NCBI GenBank assembly: GCA_024220525.1
Contig: JAMYWO010000093.1
Location: 91,026 to 147,998, forward strand
Direction of reading: 5' to 3'
DNA: 56,973 nt
Source of the DNA: Cochliopodium minus
Lineage: Eukaryota > Discosea > Himatismenida > Cochliopodiidae
Shown: positions 1 to 9,955 of the stretch, piece after piece
Numbering within the stretch: position 1 is the stretch's first letter
How the letters are laid out: the number at the start of each line of letters is the position of its first letter
Position numbers and translations under genes: made by a program
The notes under the pieces: model-generated
The model's database searches: none
Told to the model about the DNA's origin: nothing
The model's input: only the letters and a program-made list of their open reading frames with translations

Positions 1-1539
1 CAATACTCCTCCGACTATCTTCTGACTCTTGGAACTAACCAAAATGAAAACATGGACAACAGTGGAATTAATTTAAACACAAGTATTAACACAAGTTTCA
101 ACGGAAGTTTCAACAATAACAATAACAATAACAACGAAGAATTTTTATCGGATCAGATGACGAGATTAGAATTGGAAAAAAAACCAGATTTTCAAAACTA
201 CTCGAAGGAACAAGTGCAAAACCTCACCTCCTCCAAAGAAAAAATCTCACGTGACATCACCAACTCCAAGTTGAAGAGATCCATCCAGGAGGCGATGTAC
301 TACTACTTTCAACTCGAAAAGTTTTACATGGAGAAAATGATTAAGAATTCTCTCAAACCTAGCAAGTCTGAGAACCAACACTTTTCTTTCATTGACATCG
401 ATGGCTTTTTTTTCGTTTTGAGCAGCTGTTGTCGCAGGGCTATCTCTGCTTCCAACTGTAATGTTGCTTCTTCTGTCATCACGTTAGTGGAATCTCATCT
501 GAACTTTGAACTCATGGATGTAATAAAAAATATTTTACATTTATTTTTAGTTTATTATTATTTAGTTTATTTTATTTTTATTTTTTTTAATTTTTTGTTT
601 ATTATTCAAAAATTTATTTAATTTTATCAATAATTTTTTATTTTAACGAACAATTTATTTTTATTTATTAATTATTTTTAATTTTAGTCTATAACTAAAT
701 TATCGGAAGGAGAGGAGTATAGTGAAGAGGAAATTTGTGAGGTGGTGAATGACATATGTACTTGTAGTGAGAACATAATAAAACTAAAGTGCATTCTGGA
801 ACAAGAATCCAAAAAGTTTTTTTCTAAAAATCCCAAAGACATTGAAAAAATAAATTCTTGTTTGGTTGGTTTCTCTAAAATCTCCAAAAAACTAAAGTCT
901 ATCGTGGAAGAACATTTCAACAAATTTGGTTTTGTTGAATTCAACGAAACAAAACAACTTTTAGAAGCTTTTGATCAGCTTACTTATGTCTTTTCTGAAG
1001 AACAATATCAATATCTCCAAGTTAATGATAGGCAATTTTTTTTTTTTATTTTTATTTTTATGTTTGATTGATTTTTGTTCAATATTTTCGTTTTTACTCA
1101 AAATTTTATTTTTTTTAAAAGATACATGGGGAAGTTGATTAATTCTGTTAAAAAACAAATTTCCTTCTTTTCACAACTTCTTTCTGAATCAAACTTTGAG
1201 GATCTCAAGCAACTTATCTTCAAATACGTCATTTCCAGCTTAGAAAACTCTATCTTCTCTATCCGATTCAATAACCTCGGAGCTGTCCAGTTGGAAAAGG
1301 AGATAAAGAGATTACAGCAAAGCTTTCACTCTTTTTCTAATAAAAGTGTTCGTGTTTTGTTTACTAAATTAATTCAGATGTGTTCAAATATTTTAACTAT
1401 TGAAAATCCTAACGATATTCTGGATCTTTGGAATAATGGTCAAGGTTGGGTTTTGAATAAGGCTGAAGTTAGAAAATTGTTGGCTTTGAGAATTGAGAAT
1501 CAATTTCATCCTCAAGCTATTGCTAACATTAAATTGTAA
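1..1539 (+). CDS. COG4: Conserved oligomeric Golgi complex subunit 4, C-terminal part
   Basis: Golgi tethering complex subunit (lobe A of COG), acting in retrograde vesicle trafficking. The gene is cut by the left edge: the frame is open from base 1. Three exons are visible: about 1-528, 688-1031 and 1124-1539. The last residues (LNKAEVRKLLALRIENQFHP, then QAIANIKL) match the conserved COG4 C-terminus, and the middle part fits the helical COG4 legs. Intron 1 is GT-AG. Intron 2 only keeps frame if it starts with GC at 1032 (exon ends GATAG), giving a GC-AG intron and the join QVND|RYMGK. An Asn run (CAATAA repeats near 110-135) is a low-complexity insertion. Identification is from family knowledge and is confident for the C-terminal third. 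Confidence 0.85.
1032..1123 (+). other. GC-AG intron in COG4
   Basis: Splicing at the nearest GT (1021) leaves the next exon out of frame. Using GC at 1032 and AG at 1122-1123 gives exon phase 2 to 2 and restores the COG4 reading frame. GC-AG is the known minor variant of major-class introns. Inferred from frame and homology only. Confidence 0.6.
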
Positions 1540-1663
1540 AAAAAAGAAATTTTTAGTTTCGTTTTTTTCAAGATTTTATTAAAAAATTATTTATTTTCAA
1601 CAAAAAAATAAAATTAAAAAATTAAAAATAAATGGTGTCAAAAATAAAAAAAAATTTGAGAGG

Positions 1664-1949
1664 ATGAAAAAAATACTGTTATTATTCTTTGCAATGATGA
1701 TATTAATTGCATTCTCACAATCATCTAGTCAACAACAAAGTGCATTTTTGGGAGTATCAAAAACTTTCAATATTATCTTGGTAATCATCCTCCCTTTATT
1801 TTCTCACTTCAAAATTAAATTTTACTTGCAAATAGCCTGATTATTTAGGTTTATGTAAAGTAGGAAGAGTTGATAATAGTAATACAAATAGAACAATTTT
1901 GAATATAAAAGTTAGACCTTTAAATTCCACCATATTGACAAGAAACTAG
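1664..1949 (+). CDS. Small predicted secreted protein (76 aa, two exons)
   Basis: Two exons, 1664-1780 and 1836-1949, join in phase 0 through a 55-base GT-AG intron and end in TAG. The product starts MKKILLLLFFAMMILIAFS, a classical signal peptide (basic N-region, hydrophobic core, small residue before the probable cleavage site). The mature part is about 55 residues with one Cys and two possible N-glycosylation sites (NRT, NST). I do not recognise a family. It sits on the same strand between COG4 and PIGB. Support is moderate: good start context (AT-rich leader then ATG), clean intron, signal peptide; no homology argument. Confidence 0.5.
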
Positions 1950-2023
1950 ATCAAATTGAAGGATTGCATAAAGAAACCTCTAATTATTTTTTGAAATAAA
2001 AATTTTTTAAAAATAAAAAAAAA

Positions 2024-4207
2024 ATGAAAGAATATACCATTTTTTTGCTCATAATATTGTTCAGGATTTTAAATTCTGTTTGTTTGAAGACATATTTTGT
2101 TCCTGATGAATATTGGCAAAGTTTGGAGGTTGCACATAAAATGGTTTTTGGATATGGACATTTAACATGGGAATGGACAAGAGATCATTTGAGGAGTTAC
2201 ATTCATCCTTCCATTTTTGCCATTTATTTTTATATTTTGAAATTTTTGAATATCGATTCTTCTTACTTGGTGGTATGTAAAATAATTTTAATTTAATAGA
2301 AAATTTGAGAATATATCCACATAGCCAATAATGGTTTACAAACAGATTTATAAGAGATTATATAAAATATTCTTATATCACCAAATTTATTGAAAAGAAT
2401 CACTAAATAATGTATATTTAAGTAACAATAAACAAATAGAACTATATCATTAAATATCATGCTATAGGTCCAATCATAAAGAATATTATAAAGAAAATAA
2501 AACAATTTTTTTTTTCATTCAAAAGATAATAGGACCCAAAATAATTTGTGGAGCATTTTCATCCATAGGAGATATTTATGTCTATAAACTTTCAAGTAGG
2601 TGGTATGGAAGAGAGATAGGATCATTTAGTCTTTTCCTCAATTTGGTATCATGGTTTAATTTTTATGCAGTCACAAGATCACTATCCAACTCCATGGAAG
2701 CAGTTTTAACAATTTCTGCTCTATATTATTGGTTCAACAAAAAGGGAGAAAAAAGTATTTTTTATTTTTTTATTTTTTTATTTTTTTTGTATTTTTTTTT
2801 TTATTTTTTTGTCTTTTTTTGTTTTCATAGAAAATAATTCTGATCTGATCATTTCTTTGAGTTTGGCAGCTTTTTCTTGTTTAATTAGGCCCACCAGTGG
2901 AGTATTATGGGTTTATTTGGGTTTGATCAAAGTAATCTATCTCTTCCTTTATTCCAAAAACAAATTGCCTCTTTTTCTTTTCTTCACTTTTTTAACAACG
3001 TAAAATTTTTATAAAAAATAAATAAAAATAAAAAAAAAAAAAATAAAATAAAATAAAAATAAAATTAATAAAATAAATAAATAAAAAAAATAAATAAAAA
3101 ATTCTAGAATAATCAGTGTGGCAATTGAAGGATTGGTGAACAGATTAGGATATGGGGTGTGGGTTTTTCCTATTTTCAATTTTTTAAAATTTAATTTCGT
3201 AAGTGGACTCAGCGAATTTTATGGCAAAAACTCATTTATTTGGTATTTAACTAGTGGCATTCCTACTCTTTTATTATCTAACATACCTTTTTTCATTTAT
3301 GGAGTGTATTACTATTTTTTTCAAATCAAAAAAAATTCCAAGAAAAAAATTTTCAACAAAAAATTCTTTTTTAACGAAAAATTGATTTTGTTGTCTTCAA
3401 TGCTTTGGATGGTGGGTGTTTATAGTTTTGGAAAACACAAAGAATTTCGTTTTCTTTTCTCTTTGTTACCTATTTCCAATCTTTTTGGTGGATTGGGTCT
3501 TTATTATCTTTTAAATGTAAACAATAATGATAATAATAACAAGAATGACAATAAAATCAAAGAAAATATCAACAAAAATAAAAATAATAAAAAAACTTTC
3601 AACAAAAATAGAAAAAGAGATATTTTCACACTTAAAAATGTTTTCATCTTCTTTTTGATTTCCATAAACCTAATTTTTGCTTTTTATTTTTCTTTTGTCC
3701 ATCAAAGAGGAACACTGGATCTGATGGAACACTTCCGCAATGATCTAGATAAAAATCCTCCGGAAAACCAGAGCAACTATCTCAGTTATCACATTCTTTT
3801 TCTCATGCCTTGTCATTCCACCCCATTTTACTCACATTTGCACCATAACATTAAAATGGTAATCTTTTTTTTTTCAACAATTAAAATAAATTTAAACATC
3901 TTTTAATTTTAAACAGGAATTCTTGGATTGCTCTCCTCCTTCAAAGACTGAAGATTTGTTGGATTACAAAGATGAATCCGATCTCTTTTTTGAAAATCCA
4001 TCTCTTTTTTTGAAACAATACTTTGATAAAAAGACTTCAAGTCGAAAAGACTTTCCTTCTTTCATTTCTCTCTTTTCTCCCGTCAACCAAACTCTATTTC
4101 CAATTCTTTCTCTTCATCACTACTCTCTAGAAAAACAGTTTTTCCATTCTTACACTTACGTCGATTCAAGGCATGGGACCATTCTCCTTTACAAGAGAAA
4201 TTTGTAA
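2024..4207 (+). CDS. PIGB: GPI mannosyltransferase 3 (PIG-B / GPI10), GT22 family
   Basis: Adds the third mannose, from dolichol-phosphate mannose, to the GPI anchor precursor in the ER membrane. Five exons (2024-2272, 2526-2754, 2831-2999, 3108-3858, 3917-4207) sum to 1689 nt, 562 aa, a normal length. The N-terminus has the GT22 lumenal motif after the first membrane helix (YFVPDEYWQSLEVAH, with the D-E pair thought to be catalytic), then HLTWEW. The C-terminal part holds GKHKEFRF, VHQRGTLD and MPCHSTPFYSHLH, all characteristic of PIG-B rather than of ALG12 or PIG-Z. A Lys/Asn-rich low-complexity loop (about residues 390-420) is an insertion. Multiple hydrophobic helices. Strong identification. 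Confidence 0.93.
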
Positions 4208-4314
4208 ATTTGGGATGTTTAAATCAAATATTTATTCAATTAAAAAATAAAAAAAGAAAAAAAATTGAAAGAAAAATTCTATCTCTTTTTCTCATAGTTT
4301 TTGGATAATTCATA

Positions 4315-5155
4315 ATGCAAAAATATTTACCTTCTTTCTTGGGTTATAAGGTAATATACTTTAATTTTACTTTGATTTTTAAAATATAAATATTACAAAA
4401 ATCAATATAAAAGATACATCCAGAAATAAAACATCTTCAAAAAATATGGAAACAAGTCGATATCAACAAATTTAAAGCAATTCTTCAATTCAATGCAAAA
4501 TATTTAATTGATAATAAAAGTACATCCCAAGAAGAGTTTGAAAGTATATCAAAAGGAATGGATCCAACATTGGCCAAAAAGATTTTTGCTGGTATGTTAC
4601 AATAATTGCATAAAAAAGTGAAATATAATATTTATTTTTATTTTCAAAATCATAAAGGTTCTCTTTTGATTATGAGAAGTGCTATCAGAAGCAAATATGA
4701 ATCAAAAACAATTATTGAGCAACTTCAACAAGAAATATTGATGCCAAGTGAATTAGCAAATCTTATTGGTATCATGGTTAAATCTGCGTAAAAAATTTTA
4801 TTGAGATATAACACATCAAAACAAATTATCAAAAATGATTTCTGCTATTTTTTTTTTTATAAACAAATATATTTATCAAAGAGGAGATAAGATAAAGAAT
4901 AATGAAGTGGAAAATAGACATAAATATCCAACCATTGAAGAAATGGATTGGAGGGTGGATGTTACTATTTCAACAGGATCAATGAGCAGAGTATTGAAAC
5001 CATCCATTTTGATGCAATTAGATCTTTCTGATGGAAATAAGACTTTATTTCAATTAAATTTGGAGAAATTCCAAGAACTGAGATATCAAGTTGCAAATGT
5101 ATTGAAAGAAATGCAAAATATCGAAGCAAATCCAATTTTAAAACTCGATCATTAA
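4315..5155 (+). CDS. COMMD5: COMM domain-containing protein 5
   Basis: Subunit of the COMMD/CCDC22/CCDC93 (CCC, Commander) complex that works with Retriever in endosomal cargo recycling. Four exons (4315-4350, 4414-4591, 4658-4787, 4882-5155) sum to 618 nt, 205 aa. The first exon is only 12 codons. The helical N-domain is followed by the COMM domain, about residues 130-205: MDWRVDVTISTGSMSRVLKP, then LMQLDLSDG and KFQELRYQVANVLKEM. This wording is closest to COMMD5 among the ten COMMD paralogues, as I remember them. TAA stop. Confidence 0.85.
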
Positions 5156-5252
5156 AATCAAGAAAAATTAAAAATGATCTTTTTATTTTAAATTTGAAAT
5201 CTCAAAAAAAGAGTTTGGAAGATTTTGATTTATAAATATTTTATTTTACATT

Positions 5253-6524
5253 TTAATCATCTTCATCGTCGACATAACCCAATACTATTTCATCATCATC
5301 ATTTCCCTTATTCTTATCATCATCTTTTTCTATAGGTTCTGAATGTGAAACATCAAGTTTTTCTTTGCTCTCATCCAAATTCTTATCACCAAACAAACTA
5401 ATTCTGCCAAGATTGACGTAAGAGGATTCAGAATTATCATTATCAGTTGTTTTTTCAATTTCTGAATTTGCAAAATCATCAAGATCATTTGTTGATAATC
5501 CAATAGGAAGAGAGGATGTGGAATCAATAGTTGAATTACTTGGAATGTTGTTACTATTTAAATTATCCTTTTGAACTTCTTGCTTTTGTCTATTATATTC
5601 TTCAAGATTGATAGGGATGGTATTGGTGAGAGCAAATTCAATTTTTTCAGGATTAAGTTTTTCTTCTCTTTTGTATTTATTTTTGATGTGATTTCTTGTC
5701 CTTCCTTCCATAAGAGAGGAAATTACACCAAAATCAGGACCATATTTTCTTAATAAATCATAGAAAGTGCTTGTTTCAAATTCATTCCATCTTTTTTTGC
5801 TTATTTGTTTTTTTCTAAAGGTGCTGTTGTTTATCAAATGAGTTCTCACATCTATTAAATCATGTTCACTCCTTATATTATTCTTATTTGCTAATTGTGT
5901 TCTTGCTTCTTTATTCGTTTCCATTGTTGCTCCATCTTCTGTCAAAACAATCTTTGTGAAATTGAAAATTCTTTTGTTTTTATTTGGAGTATCCTCTTCA
6001 TCATCTCCAACGAATTCATCGTCTAATTCAATCGATTTATTCAATTCATCCTCTTCATTATTTTCACCAAGTATTATTTCTTCACTTTCATCTGATTGAT
6101 GAAGAGGCATTGGAGCAGAATTAGGAAGAGATTGATGAATCAAATCTCCCATCGTTAATACTTGACCATAATCAAAATTTTTATTTTTTGCATCCAGCAT
6201 TTTTTGTTCAACCTGATAAGATTTGCTATTTTTATTTGGTGCATTTGTTGTTTTCTTTTTTTTGGGAGTGATCTCTTTAATTTGTTTGTTAATTTTCTCA
6301 GTTTTTTCTCTATTTCTTTTTTTCGATTCTTTTTCTCTTGGTTTTATTTTTTCTACTTCAACCAAATCTTCATTCACATCATCCTCATCCGATTCATCAT
6401 TAGCTATTATTTCTTTATTTGAAGCATTCAATTCCATATTGTCTTCATTTAATACAATTTTGCTCAAATGCATTGGTTCTTCATCATCATCTAAATCCCC
6501 AAGTATTATTTCTTCTGATTCCAT
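5253..6524 (-). CDS. BDP1: TFIIIB subunit B double-prime (BDP1), SANT/Myb domain
   Basis: RNA polymerase III initiation factor subunit, acting with TBP and BRF1 at tRNA and 5S promoters. Single exon, 423 aa, much shorter than animal BDP1. The SANT domain is at about residues 237-295: ISKKRWNEFETSTFYDLLRK, then YGPDFGVISSLMEGRTRNHI and KNKYKREEKLNPEKI; the DFGVI..L..GRTR..IKNKYK..E pattern is diagnostic of BDP1. Around it the protein is acidic and low-complexity. The motif [DE]EI[IV]LG recurs near the N-terminus, in the middle (about residue 150) and at the C-terminus. The start codon lies 82 bases from that of the divergent ataxin-10 gene. Confidence 0.88.
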   Translation of the reverse strand: MESEEIILGDLDDDEEPMHLSKIVLNEDNMELNASNKEIIANDESDEDDVNEDLVEVEKIKPREKESKKRNREKTEKINKQIKEITPKKKKTTNAPNKNSKSYQVEQKMLDAKNKNFDYGQVLTMGDLIHQSLPNSAPMPLHQSDESEEIILGENNEEDELNKSIELDDEFVGDDEEDTPNKNKRIFNFTKIVLTEDGATMETNKEARTQLANKNNIRSEHDLIDVRTHLINNSTFRKKQISKKRWNEFETSTFYDLLRKYGPDFGVISSLMEGRTRNHIKNKYKREEKLNPEKIEFALTNTIPINLEEYNRQKQEVQKDNLNSNNIPSNSTIDSTSSLPIGLSTNDLDDFANSEIEKTTDNDNSESSYVNLGRISLFGDKNLDESKEKLDVSHSEPIEKDDDKNKGNDDDEIVLGYVDDEDD

Positions 6525-6606
6525 TGATATCTTCTTTTGGATTAAAGAGATCTCTTCAATTTTTTTATTATTTGTTCATGATCTTTTTTAAGAAAAAAAA
6601 AAAAAA
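6525..6606. promoter_or_regulatory. Short divergent intergenic region between BDP1 and ATXN10
   Basis: Only 82 bases separate the two start codons on opposite strands, so a shared bidirectional promoter is likely. It contains A and T runs next to both ATGs; no defined element is recognised. Confidence 0.4.
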
Positions 6607-8234
6607 ATGAAAGAAAACAATATGCAGATGAATAATGAACAAACATTTGATAAAGATAGATTCAGATATTATTTGGATTTATCTTTAAAAGGAAATAATG
6701 AAAGGGAACTTATTTTCAAAGAAAAAATTGTTTTGCTTGAATCCCTTTTTGAGGAGAATCTAAAATCATTTTTGGAAAATAAGGAAGATGGCTTTCTATT
6801 GAATTTGACTCTGATGATCAGATTATTCAGAAATTTATGTGTGAAAAACAATAAAATACAACATCATTTCAATGAGAACAAGACAATAGAATTATCCTTT
6901 CAAATACAAAATAGATTAATTAAAGATTCGATAGAAAGAAAAGAAGAATTCGATTTTTTGAATGCATCTATCCAATTTTATTTGAATAGTATCAGCGAAA
7001 ATGAAAATACAGCCAATATCTTTTGGGAGAATCATTATAAAACTCTCATAGAAAATATTGTCTCCATAAAAGAAAGCAACATCATAACATACAAATTTTC
7101 ACTGATTCTTTTCTACAATTTGATTAGAAAAAACGAAAAAAGGAGGAAAATCTTTCTTAACGAAGAAATAAGTCAATCTTTTTTCAAAAAAATGTTCTCC
7201 TTTTTTATTGAAAGTGAAGAAAACGAAAACAAAGAAAGCAAAGAGTTTGGAGAATGGATAAATATTTTCACAGATTGGTTGTTGAAAGACAAAGAATATT
7301 CTCTTAAATTATTATTGGGATTGTTTTCTGATTTTCCTCTTAAAATAGAATCTATAAAAAACGAACAACTAGAAATTCTTAATCTTTTTTTGCAAAAATC
7401 TGAAAATAATTTTTCTTTTCAAAACGAGTTTTCACAAATCGAGGAAGACATTTTCAATGAAAATAACTTTAAACATTTAATTTATTTATTTACTGAAACA
7501 GTATCTATCATTTCAAATTCTAACAAGGAAACACAAAAGGAGGGAGGTGTATTAGAATCTTATTCTATTTATTTGTTGGATGTGTTGAGAATTATTTTAA
7601 ATTCTTTTTTGAATCTTTCTTCTCATCCAGTTTTTTGGGAAAAATCATGTGAGCTTCTCTCTTCTTATGAAAGTATCACTCTTTGTTCTCTTCATCTTTT
7701 AAAACATTTATCTATAGTCTACCCTCCTTCTCCTGCCAAATTGGTAAATTTTTGTTTATAAAAAAGAAACATATAATCAATTCTTTGTTATTTTATTCTT
7801 ATCATCTTTTATTAAAGGATACCAAATCTTTTGATAATCTTGAAACTTCTCCTGCTTTTGGAATAAAGCGAGATCTCATTGGTCTTCTTGCTAATCTTAG
7901 TTACCAAAACAAAAAAGTTCAAGATACTGTAAGAGAGTTAAACGGGATAATTCTTATTTTAAATGAATGTAAAATTGATGACCAAAACCCTTTTATAAAA
8001 GAATGGTATTATTATTATTTTTTAAATTTTTTTTTTTTAATAAAAATATTAACTTTTTTTATTAAAAGGTCAATACTTGCTTTAAGGAATCTTTGTGAAG
8101 GAAACTTGGAAAATCAAGAAGTAGTTAACAGCTTAAAAGTAGAAGGAATTCAAGACAGTCCAATCCAACAAGAATTGGGATTGAGGTTAGAGCTCAACAA
8201 TGGAAAAATTAACATTAAAAAAAGGGAAAACTGA
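6607..8234 (+). CDS. ATXN10: Ataxin-10 homologue (armadillo-like)
   Basis: Three exons (6607-7743, 7818-8005, 8069-8234) sum to 1491 nt, 496 aa. The C-terminal exons encode the Ataxin-10 domain signature: FGIKRDLIGLLANLSYQNKK, VQDTVRELNGIILILNECKI, then DDQNPFIKEWSILALRNLCE. The longer N-terminal region is helical and compatible with armadillo-type repeats, with weaker identity. Ataxin-10 homologues work in cytokinesis and cell survival; the yeast relative is Ctr86 (Copper Transport protein 86). Likely cytosolic. The 3' end overlaps no other gene; about 240 AT-rich bases separate it from the eIF4E-like gene. Confidence 0.85.
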
Positions 8235-8472
8235 GAGAAATTAAAAAAAAAATCTTGGATACAGAATCTTTAAATTATAAATAAAATAAAAAATAAAATA
8301 AAAAAATATAATATTATAAACTGCTTTGTCATTCAAATTTAATATACAATTATATGAATCAGATTATCAAAATTAACAATTTATTTTTGAAGGATGAAAA
8401 AATTTAAGGCAAAAAATATTTCATTTAGGAAAATAATAAAAAAAAATTGGTTTTTCAACTTTAAACTCATTT

Positions 8473-9955
8473 ATGGACAATAAAGAAGACATTTTTGATT
8501 CGTCATATAAATCTGAAACTGATGATAGCAGTTATGACAAATCAGAGAAATCTGAAAAATCTAAAAAAACTAAAGATTCCCATGAAAGGGTTGATTTTAA
8601 TTCAAATTTAGAAGAATTACTTTCGAATGAAATACCATTATCCCATGAATGGTCAATATGGACAACGAATTCTCAAAAAAATTTCATCGAATCATTAACT
8701 GAATGTTTCAAATTTAAAACATTGAAGGTACAAAAAACGAATCTCTTTATATATTCGTTGATATAATTATCATTTAATACGTCATTTTTTTAAATCAAAG
8801 GAAATGAAAGATGAATTTGATAGGAAAGAGTATTTTACAGAAGGAAATAGCATTTATATCTTCAAATCAGGTATCAAACCAATGTATGAAGATGAAAAAA
8901 ATAAATTGGGTGGTAAATTCATAATGGGATTTCCAATCTCTGACCAAGATAAATCGAAACAATATTTTCAGATTTTGTTATTGAACATCATTTATGGTTA
9001 TTTTGCATCGCCTTCCAATGTGGTTAGTTGAAACAAAAAAAAAGAAAATTCTTTGTAAAATCAAAATTTTTTTTTTTTAAAGTTAGGGGCACATTATTCG
9101 AAAAAAGAATGGGGAATTGCATTGACGATTTGGAATAAAGATGCAACACATCTCAAGCAAATCTACAAAATCAAAAAAAAATTAATTTCAATATACAGCC
9201 TCACAAAGCTGAATTATCAACCTCATTTCGAAGTCACCCAGAAAGATGTGAGCCCATCTGCTTCACCATCTGAATCACCAAACAATGAAGCGAATCCAAA
9301 TGTAGTGGCAAAAGGGAGAGGAAAATACGGAAAATTGGAAAACAACAAGGGTCTCTTTGTGAAGAATATAGGGAGAGGAAGATCAAAGAGTGTGGATGAG
9401 AAAAAGAAATTGATCAAATTTAATCCCAGAATCAAAAATCTGATGCCCTCTTATTTGAATAATCCCGGCAGAAAGAATAATCCTTATTCCAGCAGTCAAT
9501 CTGTCACCTATGACAAAAAAACTACCATCAAATCTCTCAACAAGGATTTGGGATTGAATAACAACAACATCAACACCACTGAAGTGATAGACAGCGAAAG
9601 TGAAATTGATTCAGAGGAATCTGAGAAAGAAGGGAGTAGTGCCTTACCTCAACAACAACAACAAAAACAACAAAACCAACAAAACTTACAAAAACAAAAA
9701 CCCAAAAAAAATAAACTAGTCACCTTCAACATCCTCCCTCCTTCCAATTCTAATCCTTCTTCTTCTCCTTCTCACTCTTCCAAGCCTTCTTCTTCTATTA
9801 CTCCTTACACCCCTGCTTCCTCCTTCACTGATCTTTTCTCTCATCCAAATAAAAACAATAATAAGAATGAAAATAATAAAAATAATAANGTATTCTACCG
9901 CTGTAACCATTGCCTGTATTCCCATTCTCATTCCCATTTTCACCAAATTTTTTAA
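8473..9955 (+). CDS. eIF4E-family cap-binding protein with long C-terminal tail (3' end uncertain)
   Basis: Three exons (8473-8727, 8801-9022, 9083-9955). Residues 1-50 are acidic and Ser-rich. The eIF4E fold follows: PLSHEWSIWTTNS, then GNSIYIFKSGIKPMYEDEKN, KLGGKF, and LGAHYSKKEWGIALTIWNKD. This fits strand order and spacing of eIF4E (cap binding, translation initiation). Where canonical eIF4E has the cap-stacking Trp in MWED, this protein has Tyr (MYED). The expected FW..YN motif is weak, suggesting a divergent 4EHP-like or class-specific member. About 250 residues of tail follow (GRG, SR-like patches, Gln runs, Ser/Pro-rich), unlike ordinary eIF4E. The frame crosses the ambiguous base at 9889, so the true C-terminus is not known. 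Confidence 0.7.
9889..9889. other. Ambiguous base N, probable assembly join
   Basis: The only N in the window. Left of it is the tail of the eIF4E-like frame; right of it, in a different frame, the first membrane helix of a FUSC-like transporter starts at once with no start codon or promoter. This looks like a filled gap or contig join in AT-repeat DNA. Confidence 0.6.
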
